A stretch of 64,000 nt of DNA, from positions 90,049 to 154,048 of the forward strand of contig CAYQKY010000003.1 of assembly GCA_964418125.1 (NCBI GenBank), in the 5' to 3' direction. Position 1 is the stretch's first letter. Each line of letters opens with the position of its first letter. A model generated the notes under the pieces. The model had not been told where the DNA came from and did no database searches. It worked only from the letters and a program-made list of their open reading frames with translations. A program made the translations under genes and the position numbers. Shown piece by piece: positions 18,420 to 26,789 of the stretch. The DNA comes from JACJXW01 sp964418125 (GTDB lineage: Bacteria > Bacteroidota > Bacteroidia > Chitinophagales > Saprospiraceae).

Positions 18420-19373
18420 TTATGATACGGATGCTGCATAGTACTCCCGCAGGTGTTCCAGCATATCGGCTGCGATCTCCGGCAGGCCGAACTTCGGCTC
18501 CCAGCCCCAGTGTTCGCGGGCATAGCTGTCGTCGATGCTCTCCGGCCAGGAGGCGGCGATCTGCTGGCGGTAATCCGGCTTATAGATTACTTTGAATTCC
18601 GGAATGTGTTTCTGTATTTCCTTTTCCACTTCGGCGGGGGTAAAGTTCGTTCCCGCCAGGTTGTAGCTCGAACGGATCTTTACAGCGTCCGAAGGCGCCT
18701 CCATCAGTTCCAGCGTGGCGCGGATGGCATCCGGCATATACATCATGGGCAGGCGGCTGTCAGGTTCCAGGAAACATTCATAAGGTTCTCCTTTGACTGC
18801 GTAGTGGAATATTTCGACGGCATAGTCGGTAGTCCCTCCCCCGGGCAGAGATTCGTACCCGATGATACCGGGATAGCGGACCGACCGCACATCCACTCCA
18901 TATTTCTGGTGGTAATACTGGCACCAGCTCTCGCCGGCAACCTTGCTGATCCCGTAGACGGTTTCCGGTTGCAGGACGGCGTACTGCGGCGTATCCACCC
19001 TTGGCGTCATTCCTCCGAACACCGCAATGGAGCTCGGAAAAAAGACCCGGAGGTTGTGCTCCTTCGCCGCCTCCAGGATATTGAACAACCCCGCCATATT
19101 GACCTCCCAGGCCCATTTGGGGTTTTGTTCTCCCTTCGCAGAAAGGATAGCCGCCAGGTGATAGATCTGGCGAACCTCGTACTTTCGGATCAGGCCTGCC
19201 AGCTTATCCTTATCCAGGACGTCGAGTTCTTCGAAGAGGATGTTGCTGCTGCCCGGGTGGCGAATGTCGGTCGACAACACAGCGGAAGCGCCGTAACGCC
19301 GCCGCAATTCTGAGGTGAGCACGGTGCCAATTTGTCCATTGGCTCCGGTAATGAGTATGGTTCCGGTTTCCAT
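18420..19373 (-). CDS. tdh: L-threonine 3-dehydrogenase, SDR type
   Basis: 317 residues of the extended short-chain dehydrogenase (NAD-dependent epimerase-like) type, not the zinc alcohol dehydrogenase type of E. coli. The NAD motif is GANGQIG (10-16); the catalytic pair is Tyr140/Lys144 in VYGISK with Ser114/Ser115 in FFPSSIAVFGG. The sequence VRSVRYPGIIGYESLPGGGTTDYAVEIFHYA, read in parts, matches the bacterial SDR threonine dehydrogenases of Flavobacterium and Cupriavidus. It oxidises threonine to 2-amino-3-ketobutyrate, which Kbl (two genes downstream) splits. The co-location supports this over a UDP-sugar epimerase. Confidence 0.92.
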   Translation of the reverse strand: METGTILITGANGQIGTVLTSELRRRYGASAVLSTDIRHPGSSNILFEELDVLDKDKLAGLIRKYEVRQIYHLAAILSAKGEQNPKWAWEVNMAGLFNILEAAKEHNLRVFFPSSIAVFGGMTPRVDTPQYAVLQPETVYGISKVAGESWCQYYHQKYGVDVRSVRYPGIIGYESLPGGGTTDYAVEIFHYAVKGEPYECFLEPDSRLPMMYMPDAIRATLELMEAPSDAVKIRSSYNLAGTNFTPAEVEKEIQKHIPEFKVIYKPDYRQQIAASWPESIDDSYAREHWGWEPKFGLPEIAADMLEHLREYYAASVS

Positions 19374-19446
19374 AATTTGGTCAGAGCTTATTTTTCCATT
19401 TAAACAATAGCCTGAAGGTTACAGTTTGCCGGCAGGCCGGTTGAAT

Positions 19447-19911
19447 TCAGGCGTAATCCGGCACAGCCTCCAGATATTCATAGGAATGGTTATCATAATC
19501 TATCGCACAACAATAACTCTCTATGCCATTGGTCACGAGAATATACTGTACTTTTAATTCCGTATTATACCAGGCAGCCTGTTCGAAAACGTCATTAGTA
19601 ATGGGTATCCGGGGCGCTTTACACTCTACCAGCAGGTAGGGGTTTACTTCCATATCATACACCAGCAGGTCAAAACGCTTCTGAAGCGAGTTGACCCGAA
19701 ACCCGCGCTCCAGGTTGATGCGGTTTACATTGTATCCCTTTTCCTCCAGAAGGTAGTGAATTACCAGTTGCCGGACAAGTTCTTCTGGCTGGAGGGCCAG
19801 CCATTTCTTTCGTATGGAGTCGAACAGGTAACGCTTCTCTCCTTCACGTTTCACTTTCAGCAACCCTTTGTATTGCATCAAACTCAACTCGATATGTGTG
19901 GCCTTTTTCAT
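19447..19911 (-). CDS. Small HsdR N-terminal-like (restriction-type nuclease fold) protein
   Basis: 154 residues covering only the type I restriction enzyme R-subunit N-terminal domain family (HSDR_N_2). Motifs are RKKWLALQPEELVRQLVIHYLLEE, read in two helices, KRFDLLVYDMEVNPYLLVECKAP and NDVFEQAAWYN. The pattern D...ECK is the PD-(D/E)xK nuclease core (D in FDLLVY, E-x-K in VECKAP). No helicase, HsdM or HsdS lies nearby, so it is not part of a restriction system here. Such solo proteins are widespread in Bacteroidota with no assigned role. It stands 64 bp after tilS on the same strand. Confidence 0.85.
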   Translation of the reverse strand: MKKATHIELSLMQYKGLLKVKREGEKRYLFDSIRKKWLALQPEELVRQLVIHYLLEEKGYNVNRINLERGFRVNSLQKRFDLLVYDMEVNPYLLVECKAPRIPITNDVFEQAAWYNTELKVQYILVTNGIESYCCAIDYDNHSYEYLEAVPDYA

Positions 19912-19975
19912 TCTATATTAACTATCCTTTGATTGAACAGTGAGCGGCCGGAACGATAAATAGTCACAAATTTCT

Positions 19976-21319
19976 TTACCTTTTAATAAATTTCAAAGCC
20001 CAGTATGCCTGAGAATCCCGCCGGACCTTGAACCGCTCGTCGATGCGGTAACCAACTACCCAGCAGATGCGGCCGGCGGCGTCTTCGAGTATCCAGGCTT
20101 TCTCCTTTTCAAAACGGCTCACCTTCTGGTTGCTGAAAAGGTCCTGAATCTTCTGGTGTTTCCCATTCATTCCCAGCGGTTGAAAAGCATCCCCTGCTCT
20201 CCAGTGCCTCAGCATCAGCGGAAACTGGAGCTGTTCGGCGTCCAGGTATACTTCCCGTTCTGTCGGTGGAAAAGCAGCCGGCCGGCCCTGGTGGCGGGCA
20301 ATAACCAGCCTCCCTCCCGGTAAAGATAATCCGGTGGTGTCTGTGGTAATTTGGAACTCCGGGGGTTCCGTTCCTTTTTCTACAGGCAACGTATCCACTA
20401 CCAGCTCTTCCCGTTCGACCAACAGGCGATAATCCCGGGAGAGGAAAATAGCGCCAACATTATCCAGGCTTTCCGCCAATTGCTGTACCTGGCTGGAATT
20501 GAACCCATATGGGTAAAGCAATTCGAAAAGGACCGTAGGAAGGACAGGGCCAAAAGAATCCAGTTCCCGGATGCTCAGCCGAAAAGGCATTCCATAAGAG
20601 AGAATTACCTCCTGGGCAATATGCCGCATGGCCCAATCCAGCAGTTGTTCGAGCTGGCGAAACCTGCCGATATTTTCAGCCATAGTCTGTTCGAAAGCGG
20701 GATTAATCTCTTTCAAGGCAGGAATGACGTTGTGCCGTATCTTATTGCGGTAATATTTGACTTCCCGGTTGGTGGAATCTTCCCTGAAGGAGAGCTCATT
20801 GTCGGCAACATATTGTTCCAGGCGGTTTCGGGCGGCAAAGAGAATGGGCCGGATGACGAAGCCGTTCTTCACAGGTATCCCATGCAGCCCCCGCATGCCA
20901 CAGCCTTTGGTAAGATTATAAAGCAGGGTTTCGATACTATCATTGAGGTGGTGGGCGGTGGCAATGTGGGTGAAATCGTTTCCCAGCCGCACTTCCTCCA
21001 GCCAGGAATACCGAAGTACCCTGGCGGCTACCTGTATGGATTGTCCAGTTTCCCGGGCGTACTCCTCCGTATCGAACCTGCGGCAGAAGGAAGGAACGCC
21101 CCATCTCTCAGCCAGGCCCAGAACAAACTGTTCATCATCATCCGAATCCTGGCCACGCAATTGAAAATTGCAGTGAGCGATGCCAAAATCAAAACCCGCC
21201 TCCCTGAACAACTGCGCCATAACCACAGAGTCCAGCCCGCCGCTGATGGCAAGCAACACCCTGTCGCCTGATTCAAACAATTGTTCCTTTTCCAGAAAGT
21301 GAAGAAATTCCTGTAACAC
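19976..21319 (-). CDS. tilS: tRNA(Ile)-lysidine synthase
   Basis: 447 residues, starting with GTG at 21319. The PP-loop ATP-binding motif SGGLDS is at 26-31, followed by HCNFQLRGQDSDDDEQF, TAHHLNDSIETLLYNLTKGCG and the RNKIRHNVIPALKEINP block that identifies TilS. The C-terminal substrate-binding domain carries DLFSNQKVSRFEKEKAWIL. It attaches lysine to C34 of the CAU-anticodon tRNA so that it reads AUA; the gene is essential in nearly all bacteria. It lies 27 bp after the PfkB kinase gene. Confidence 0.96.
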   Translation of the reverse strand: MLQEFLHFLEKEQLFESGDRVLLAISGGLDSVVMAQLFREAGFDFGIAHCNFQLRGQDSDDDEQFVLGLAERWGVPSFCRRFDTEEYARETGQSIQVAARVLRYSWLEEVRLGNDFTHIATAHHLNDSIETLLYNLTKGCGMRGLHGIPVKNGFVIRPILFAARNRLEQYVADNELSFREDSTNREVKYYRNKIRHNVIPALKEINPAFEQTMAENIGRFRQLEQLLDWAMRHIAQEVILSYGMPFRLSIRELDSFGPVLPTVLFELLYPYGFNSSQVQQLAESLDNVGAIFLSRDYRLLVEREELVVDTLPVEKGTEPPEFQITTDTTGLSLPGGRLVIARHQGRPAAFPPTEREVYLDAEQLQFPLMLRHWRAGDAFQPLGMNGKHQKIQDLFSNQKVSRFEKEKAWILEDAAGRICWVVGYRIDERFKVRRDSQAYWALKFIKR

Positions 21320-21346
21320 GATAGATATTTAGCTTCTTTATATCTC

Positions 21347-22351
21347 CTACACCCTGGACTGCTCCTGATAATTTTTCCGGATCAGCGCATTGGTTTCTTC
21401 CAATGTCCGGAATACCTCAAAGGTTGTTCCCTGTGTGCGCAGAGCGCCCAGGGCGTTGGCATACTGAGCGGCACGGACATAATCCCCTCTGTCCTGCAAC
21501 AAACCAAAAGCAAAACCGCCGGCAAAGGAGTCTCCGCAACCGGTAGTGTCGATCACCTCACCAACCCGGACGGAGGGTACGAATTCTGCCTTGAACTGCC
21601 CACCGGGCATGGAATAAGCCATACAACCTCTGGAATCCAGCGTGATAACGAGGGCTTTTACTCCCCGCTGAAGGACATACAGGGCAAATTCGGCCATTTC
21701 GCTTTCCGAAAGCTCCCAGTATTCCTCTTTCAATTCTTCCGGCTTATATTCTTTTTTAAACCAGCAACACCCTGCCTCTTCAATATTCATCTTCAGTACG
21801 TCTATATAAGGGAGCCAGAGGTCGCGTTCGACCCAAAACCGGCGGAGGCGGTCTCCGGCGGTCGTTACGGTGCTCGTAGGCCCGTGTGCATCGAATATGG
21901 TAAGGGCATCTTCTCTGCGGTTGGCCTTTATGTACTGTAAAGTCTCCAGCGGCACCTCGTAATCAGAAATGGGAACACAGACGAATGCATCACAATCGAT
22001 AAAAGGCGCGATATCTTCGGGCCGTATGGGGGGCATAAAGGCCGTTTGCTTTTCCAGGCGGTTGTTCTGGTCAACGAACTTCAGTTGAATGACATCGCCC
22101 TGGTCGAGGTGGGCATAGATACCTTCCAGGCTGATGTTTTCATACGCGGAAAGTAATGCGTCTACTTCAGCCTTATCTTTTTTTCTAATGTGGGTCACGG
22201 GAAAGACCATACCAGTTCCCTTCAGCAATTTGGCCAGGGCAATAGCGGGATGGGTCACACAGCCATATTTCACAATGACTTTACCCTTACTCGTAGTGAT
22301 GTTGTCGTAAGGAATTGGGCCTAAGACGGCGATCTTCGATTGGCTATTCAT
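21347..22351 (-). CDS. PfkB family carbohydrate/nucleoside kinase
   Basis: 334 residues from the ATG at 22351; a TTG three codons earlier is less likely. The ribokinase fold is clear: N-terminal IAVLGPIPYDNITTSKG, lid strands, and the C-terminal motif DTTGCGDSFAGGFAFGLL with the anion-hole glycines and catalytic Asp. The N-terminal motif with the second glycine pair is changed to KYGCVTHPAIALAKLLKG. It phosphorylates a sugar or nucleoside hydroxyl with ATP; the adenosine-kinase-like subgroup is possible but the substrate is not determined. It is a housekeeping-type neighbour of tilS and aspartate kinase. Confidence 0.88.
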   Translation of the reverse strand: MNSQSKIAVLGPIPYDNITTSKGKVIVKYGCVTHPAIALAKLLKGTGMVFPVTHIRKKDKAEVDALLSAYENISLEGIYAHLDQGDVIQLKFVDQNNRLEKQTAFMPPIRPEDIAPFIDCDAFVCVPISDYEVPLETLQYIKANRREDALTIFDAHGPTSTVTTAGDRLRRFWVERDLWLPYIDVLKMNIEEAGCCWFKKEYKPEELKEEYWELSESEMAEFALYVLQRGVKALVITLDSRGCMAYSMPGGQFKAEFVPSVRVGEVIDTTGCGDSFAGGFAFGLLQDRGDYVRAAQYANALGALRTQGTTFEVFRTLEETNALIRKNYQEQSRV

Positions 22352-22438
22352 AGTTACCAAAGGCTCTTTTATCCCCGGTAATATAATGAATAATTCCTGA
22401 CTGTCACTAGTTGCAGCAGCAATTGAATCCCCGAAGCG

Positions 22439-23764
22439 CTAGTTTTTGCCCGGCACCAGCTTACGGCGCATAACCGGCACATCTTTTACGGCCATCTGGA
22501 CGGTAGTGTCCTTGATCTTTTCTTCCAGCAGCACGATCTTTCCCCGGCGCAGGTTATCCAGCACGTCCTGCTGGTAGTGGCGCACGGTGATGAGTTCCAG
22601 CCCCCGGTCAAGCATCACTTTAAATTTGTCTTTGAGCAGCTCGGCCAGCCGGTCGGCCTTATCGTCGATATCATTGATGATCAGGCTGAAGCTGATCGCC
22701 GAATTCTGCATCATGTTGACCTGAATGCGGAGGTCGGCAACCATATTGAAGATGTGGCTGATGTGGTGCTCAGCGACGAAGGAAAAATCGCGGGTACTGA
22801 TCGAAAGAAGGCACTGGTCCTGTTCTACGGCCACCATCGGCGGGTAGTTGTCTTCCACTTCGTCGGAAATAAGCGTCCCCTCCCCTGCGGGGTCGATAAA
22901 GGATTTTACAAAGAGGGGTATGCTCTTGTTCTGAAGCGGCTTGATCGTTTTGGGGTGGATCACCTTGGCGCCATAGTAGGTCATTTCGATAGCTTCCTTG
23001 TACGACAGGCGGTCCAGTTTGACCACGTTCTCGAACAGGCGGGGGTCGGCGGTCAGCACCCCGGGCACGTCCTTCCAGATGGTCATATCTTCAGCGTCCA
23101 GGCAGAAAGAGAAAATGGCTGCCGTATAGTCCGACCCTTCCCTGCCCAGCGTAGTGGTGAAATTTTCGGTAGTGCTGCCGATGAAGCCCTGGGTCAGGAT
23201 GAAGCCTCCCTTTTCCAGCATGGGGCGGGCGATCCTGGCCGAGCGTTCCAGGGTTTCCTCCCATTGTACCCAGCCCTCGCGAAAAATATCATCGGTGAGG
23301 ATGATATCGCGCGCATCCAGCCATTGTACCGGTAACCCTATCTTATTGAGATAGGCGGAGACGATCTTGGATGAAACCAATTCCCCCACGCATACGATCT
23401 GGTCGTACATGTAATCGTAATTCTGATGGGGTTCTTCCTCCAGCACCCATTCCACTTCGACGAAGGTATCGTTCACCGAAGCATACACTTCGTCACCATC
23501 GTCAAACAGATCGGCGATGATGCGGTAGTGCTGGGCTTTGATATCATTGAGGATATCGAAGGCTTCACCGGTACGGGCAGCGTGGGCCTCCACTACCGTC
23601 TCCAGGGCATTCGTGGTTTTGCCCATCGCGGAAACAACAACGGCCAAAGGCTTTCCCTTATAATCCTGAAGGATATTGGCAACATTCTTAATGGCGGCGG
23701 CATCCTTCAGGGACGAACCGCCGAATTTGAAGACTTTAATCGGTTGCTTCATGAACGAAGTCAT
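22439..23764 (-). CDS. Aspartate kinase (monofunctional)
   Basis: 441 residues, starting at 23764 or at the second ATG (23752, MKQPIKVFKFGG). The amino-acid kinase domain opens with KVFKFGGSSLKD, then VVSAMGKTTNALE, GFIGSTTENFTTTLGREGSDYTAA in segments (the FxG...T-T-LGRGGSD signature, here LGREGSD), and WKDVPGVLTADPR. Two ACT domains fill the last 130 residues and should give feedback control by an aspartate-family amino acid. There is no homoserine dehydrogenase part. It makes aspartyl phosphate, the first step to lysine, threonine and methionine. It lies downstream of icd with a terminator between them. Confidence 0.95.
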   Translation of the reverse strand: MTSFMKQPIKVFKFGGSSLKDAAAIKNVANILQDYKGKPLAVVVSAMGKTTNALETVVEAHAARTGEAFDILNDIKAQHYRIIADLFDDGDEVYASVNDTFVEVEWVLEEEPHQNYDYMYDQIVCVGELVSSKIVSAYLNKIGLPVQWLDARDIILTDDIFREGWVQWEETLERSARIARPMLEKGGFILTQGFIGSTTENFTTTLGREGSDYTAAIFSFCLDAEDMTIWKDVPGVLTADPRLFENVVKLDRLSYKEAIEMTYYGAKVIHPKTIKPLQNKSIPLFVKSFIDPAGEGTLISDEVEDNYPPMVAVEQDQCLLSISTRDFSFVAEHHISHIFNMVADLRIQVNMMQNSAISFSLIINDIDDKADRLAELLKDKFKVMLDRGLELITVRHYQQDVLDNLRRGKIVLLEEKIKDTTVQMAVKDVPVMRRKLVPGKN

Positions 23765-23819
23765 TTAAATTGATCCTGGCTTCTGACTCTTAAAAGCCGC
23801 GAAGGTAACGATTTGCCCA

Positions 23820-23867
23820 GTAAAATAAAACATCCCGGGCTTTGGCAGAAGCCAAAATCCGGGATGT
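23820..23867 (-). terminator. Terminator of icd
   Basis: The outer stem ACATCCCGG/CCGGGATGT encloses an inner TTTGGC/GCCAAA hairpin. On the minus strand a T-rich tract (TTTTATTTTA) follows. Confidence 0.85.
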
Positions 23868-23893
23868 CTCCTGGTTCAACCGGCAGATTGCCC

Positions 23894-25162
23894 CTACTTC
23901 ATATTACTGATGATCTCATCGCCAAACTCAGAACACTTCAGCAGGGTAGCTCCATCCATCAGGCGGTGGAAATCATAAGTTACGCGCTTTTTGGAGATGG
24001 CGCCTTCCACGCCGTTGACGACCAGGTCGGCGGCTTCTTTCCATCCCATGTAGCGGAACATCATTTCACCGGACAGGATAACCGAGCTGGGGTTGACCTT
24101 GTCCAGGCCGGCGTATTTGGGCGCCGTCCCGTGGGTGGCTTCGAAGATGGCCCTGCCCGTAGTGTAGTTGATGTTGGCGCCCGGAGCGATACCGATGCCG
24201 CCGACCTGTGCGGCCAGGGCGTCGGAGATGTAGTCGCCGTTCAGGTTGAGGGTAGCGATAACGGAGTATTCCGCCGGGCGGGTGAGGATCTGCTGCAGGA
24301 AGGCGTCGGCGATGGAGTCTTTGACGAGGATAGCCCCTTCTCCCAGGGCTCTTTCCTGGGCCTTATTGGCCGCTTCCCTTCCTTCGTCGGCGGCAATACG
24401 GTCGTACTGCGCCCAGGTGAAGACCTTGTCGCCGTATTCTCTTTCGGCTACTTCGTACCCCCACTCTTTGAACTTGCCCTCGGTGAACTTCATGATGTTG
24501 CCTTTGTGGACGAGGGTCACAGAAGGCAGGTTGTTATCTATGGCGTAATCGATAGCGGATTTCACCAGGCGTTCGGTGCCTTCCACCGACACCGGCTTGA
24601 TGCCCAGAGAGACGGTATTGGGGAAGCGGATCTGGGTAACACCCATCTCGTCAATGAGGAATTTCTTGAGCTTTTCCAGTTCCGGCGTTCCGTTGAGGTA
24701 CTCGATGCCGGCGTAGATGTCTTCCGTATTTTCCCGGAAGATGATCATGTCGATCTGGTCGGGGCGCTTTACCGGGGAGGGCACGCCGGTGAACCAGCGC
24801 ACGGGGCGCACGCAGGCGAACAGGTCGAGTTTCTGGCGCAGGGCCACATTCAATGAGCGGATACCGCCGCCGACCGGAGTGGTCAGCGGCCCTTTGATCG
24901 CCACCAGGTATTCTTCGATCGCGTGCAGGGTGTCGTCCGGCAGCCATTCTCCAGTAGCGTCGAAGGCCTTTTGCCCTGCCAGTACTTCCTTCCAGTGGAT
25001 CTTGCGTTTGCCGCCATAGGCTTTTTCAACGGCAGCATCAAAAACGCGCTCGGAGGCTGCCCAGATGTCAGGGCCGATGCCATCCCCTTCGATGAAAGGA
25101 ATGATGGGATCATCGGGCACGATCAATTTTCCATTTTCAATGGTTACTTTACTTCCACTCAT
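23894..25162 (-). CDS. icd: Isocitrate dehydrogenase (NADP+-type)
   Basis: 422 residues from the ATG at 25162 (MSGSKVTIENGKLIVPDDP); an upstream in-frame ATG would add 22 residues unlike the family. The beta-decarboxylating dehydrogenase signatures are present: IPFIEGDGIGPDIW, the isocitrate-binding region GPLTTPVGGGIRSLNVALRQ with the phosphorylatable-type Ser, FRENTEDIYAGIEY, HKGNIMKFTEGKF, and the cofactor loop ATHGTAPKYAGLDKVNPSSV. It converts isocitrate to 2-oxoglutarate in the TCA cycle. It resembles the E. coli dimeric type. It diverges from ruvB with a roughly 200-bp spacer. Confidence 0.96.
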   Translation of the reverse strand: MSGSKVTIENGKLIVPDDPIIPFIEGDGIGPDIWAASERVFDAAVEKAYGGKRKIHWKEVLAGQKAFDATGEWLPDDTLHAIEEYLVAIKGPLTTPVGGGIRSLNVALRQKLDLFACVRPVRWFTGVPSPVKRPDQIDMIIFRENTEDIYAGIEYLNGTPELEKLKKFLIDEMGVTQIRFPNTVSLGIKPVSVEGTERLVKSAIDYAIDNNLPSVTLVHKGNIMKFTEGKFKEWGYEVAEREYGDKVFTWAQYDRIAADEGREAANKAQERALGEGAILVKDSIADAFLQQILTRPAEYSVIATLNLNGDYISDALAAQVGGIGIAPGANINYTTGRAIFEATHGTAPKYAGLDKVNPSSVILSGEMMFRYMGWKEAADLVVNGVEGAISKKRVTYDFHRLMDGATLLKCSEFGDEIISNMK

Positions 25163-25227
25163 TGTATTATGCAGTTTTATTTGTTGTATATTTTGTTCTT
25201 TTTCAGGATAGGTTTTAAAAAGCAGCA

Positions 25228-25235
25228 CAAAAGTA
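25228..25235 (-). promoter_or_regulatory. Candidate -7 element of icd
   Basis: Minus-strand TACTTTTG matches TAnnTTTG, 66 nt before the start codon. A clear TTTG -33 was not found. Confidence 0.35.
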
Positions 25236-25323
25236 ATAATTTAAATCTTTTCTGATGAAGGAGGGCCGCAATTTTCAGAGGTTTTCGGGGGGCGGCTAAA
25301 AATCGTATCTTGAAAAAACCTCT

Positions 25324-25331
25324 TACCTTTG
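25324..25331 (+). promoter_or_regulatory. Candidate -7 element of ruvB
   Basis: TACCTTTG matches TAnnTTTG, 30 nt before the ruvB start codon. The -33 element is unclear. Confidence 0.35.
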
Positions 25332-25360
25332 GGCAATTGAACTGAAGAAGGAGAAAGTAT

Positions 25361-26407
25361 ATGCAGAATCCAAACCTGGACCCGAGTGAAGGCCGGCTGA
25401 GCGCCGAAGAACAACAGATAGAGAAGTCGCTGCGCCCCAGAGCACTGGAGGAGTTCAGCGGCCAGCCGAAGATCGTAGAGAACCTGCACATCTTCATACA
25501 GGCCGCCAAACAACGGGGAGAGGCCCTGGACCACGTGTTGCTGCACGGCCCTCCGGGCCTGGGAAAGACCACCCTTTCCCACATCATCGCTTTCGAACTG
25601 GAGGCCAACCTGAAGATGTCTTCCGGGCCTGTACTGGAAAAGCCGGGCGACCTGGCGGGCCTGCTCACCAACCTGGAGGAAGGGGACGTACTGTTCATCG
25701 ACGAGATCCACCGCCTCAATACCGTGGTCGAAGAGTACCTCTATTCGGCCATGGAAGACTACCGCATCGACATCATGATCGACAGCGGGCCCAACGCCCG
25801 CAGCATTCAGATCACCCTCAACCCCTTTACGCTGGTAGGCGCCACCACCCGCATGGGCCTGCTGACCGCCCCCATGCGCGCCCGCTTCGGTATCAATTGC
25901 CACCTCGATTACTACGACGCTAAAACGCTGGAACGCATCATCAAACGCTCGGCCGGCATCCTGAACGTACCCATCACCGAAGACGGCGCCGCCGAGATCG
26001 CCCGCCGGAGCCGGGGCACGCCGCGCATTGCCAACGCTCTGCTGCGCCGCATCCGTGACTTCGCCCAGATCAAGGGCGACGGCACCATCGATGTGGAGAT
26101 CGCCCACTTCGGCCTCTCTGCCCTCAATGTGGATGAAGGCGGCCTGGATGAGATGGACAACAAGATCCTATCGACCATCATCCATAAATTCAAGGGCGGG
26201 CCGGTGGGCATTACCACCATTGCCACCGCCGTGGGCGAAGAGGCGGGCACCATCGAGGAGGTGCACGAGCCCTTCCTGATCATGGAGGGATACATTCAGC
26301 GCACGCCGCGGGGGCGCGAAGCAACGGAAAGGGCCTACCGGCACATCGGCGTGGTGCCGCCGGGCCGGGCGGGGACCCTGTTTGACGGGGTGGACCCGGC
26401 AGAATAA
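25361..26407 (+). CDS. ruvB: Holliday junction branch migration helicase RuvB
   Basis: 348 residues, full length. The AAA+ ATPase has Walker A GPPGLGKT (63-70), Walker B FIDEIH (112-117), sensor 1 in VGATTRMGLLTAPMRARFG (the arginine-finger region), and sensor 2 ARRSRGTPRIANALLRRIRDFA in parts. A C-terminal winged helix ends YIQRTPRGREATERAYRHIG. RuvB pumps DNA through RuvA-bound four-way junctions; ruvA and ruvC are not in the window. The gene ends at the 26407 hairpin. Confidence 0.97.
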   Translation: MQNPNLDPSEGRLSAEEQQIEKSLRPRALEEFSGQPKIVENLHIFIQAAKQRGEALDHVLLHGPPGLGKTTLSHIIAFELEANLKMSSGPVLEKPGDLAGLLTNLEEGDVLFIDEIHRLNTVVEEYLYSAMEDYRIDIMIDSGPNARSIQITLNPFTLVGATTRMGLLTAPMRARFGINCHLDYYDAKTLERIIKRSAGILNVPITEDGAAEIARRSRGTPRIANALLRRIRDFAQIKGDGTIDVEIAHFGLSALNVDEGGLDEMDNKILSTIIHKFKGGPVGITTIATAVGEEAGTIEEVHEPFLIMEGYIQRTPRGREATERAYRHIGVVPPGRAGTLFDGVDPAE

Positions 26408-26466
26408 AACGCCTGCCGGGCGCCGGGTCTCAGCCGGACTCCAGCCCGGTTCACCCGGCAGCGTTT
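26407..26466 (+). terminator. Hairpin after ruvB
   Basis: Arms 26407-26420 and 26454-26466 pair with one bulged base (AAACGC-TGCCGGG). No long T-tract follows. Confidence 0.5.
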
Positions 26467-26499
26467 ATCGGAGATGAAAAAAGGCAATCCCATCCCAAT

Positions 26500-26610
26500 T
26501 TATCTCCCGATCACCATCTTACGCAACAGCCGTTCTTCACCTACTTTCAACTGGAGAACCAACAGGCGGAAAAAGAAAAGCTGCTGATACCTGATAAATA
26601 TCACTATACC
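26500..26610 (-). pseudogene. Remnant of a T9SS C-terminal sorting domain
   Basis: On the minus strand the last codons before the TAA at 26500-26502 read LQLKVGEERLLRKMVIGR, the typical end of a T9SS type A tail. The residues before it (QQLFFFRLLV) also fit the last beta-strands. The frame is closed about 40 codons upstream by TGA and no larger gene precedes it, so it looks like the stump of a lost secreted-protein gene. This is inference from a short stretch. Confidence 0.4.
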
Positions 26611-26722
26611 CACTGAGGAAAGTCAGCCCGCACTGATGTATAATGCCCCATCTTAGCAGTGCTCTTATTCATGAGCGGATAATACAACATGGCACTTCAT
26701 TATAGTTTAATAAGCGGATAAG

Positions 26723-26760
26723 GAATGCTGTCGGGAAATAGGAAAATCCCGGCAGCATTC
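26723..26760 (+). promoter_or_regulatory. Hairpin directly upstream of the universal stress gene
   Basis: GAATGCTGTCGGGA pairs with TCCCGGCAGCATTC (one G-T pair) across a 10-nt loop. A TTATATTA stretch follows, then GGAGGTG at 26770-26776, 13 nt before the start codon, an uncommonly good Shine-Dalgarno-like string for this phylum. It may be a terminator of an upstream transcript or part of the leader. Confidence 0.4.
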
Positions 26761-26789
26761 TTATATTATGGAGGTGAAAAACAAAGCCT

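Larger units (their letters stand above)
26408..26789. other. Intergenic region between ruvB and the universal stress gene
   Basis: It contains the ruvB hairpin, the T9SS-tail remnant on the minus strand, and a second hairpin directly upstream of the stress-protein gene. No intact gene was seen. Confidence 0.5.

Noticed and set aside
19447..19911. Restriction-modification or other defence system suggested by the HsdR-N-like protein
   Set aside because: No methylase, specificity subunit or helicase is nearby; the neighbours are tilS and tdh.
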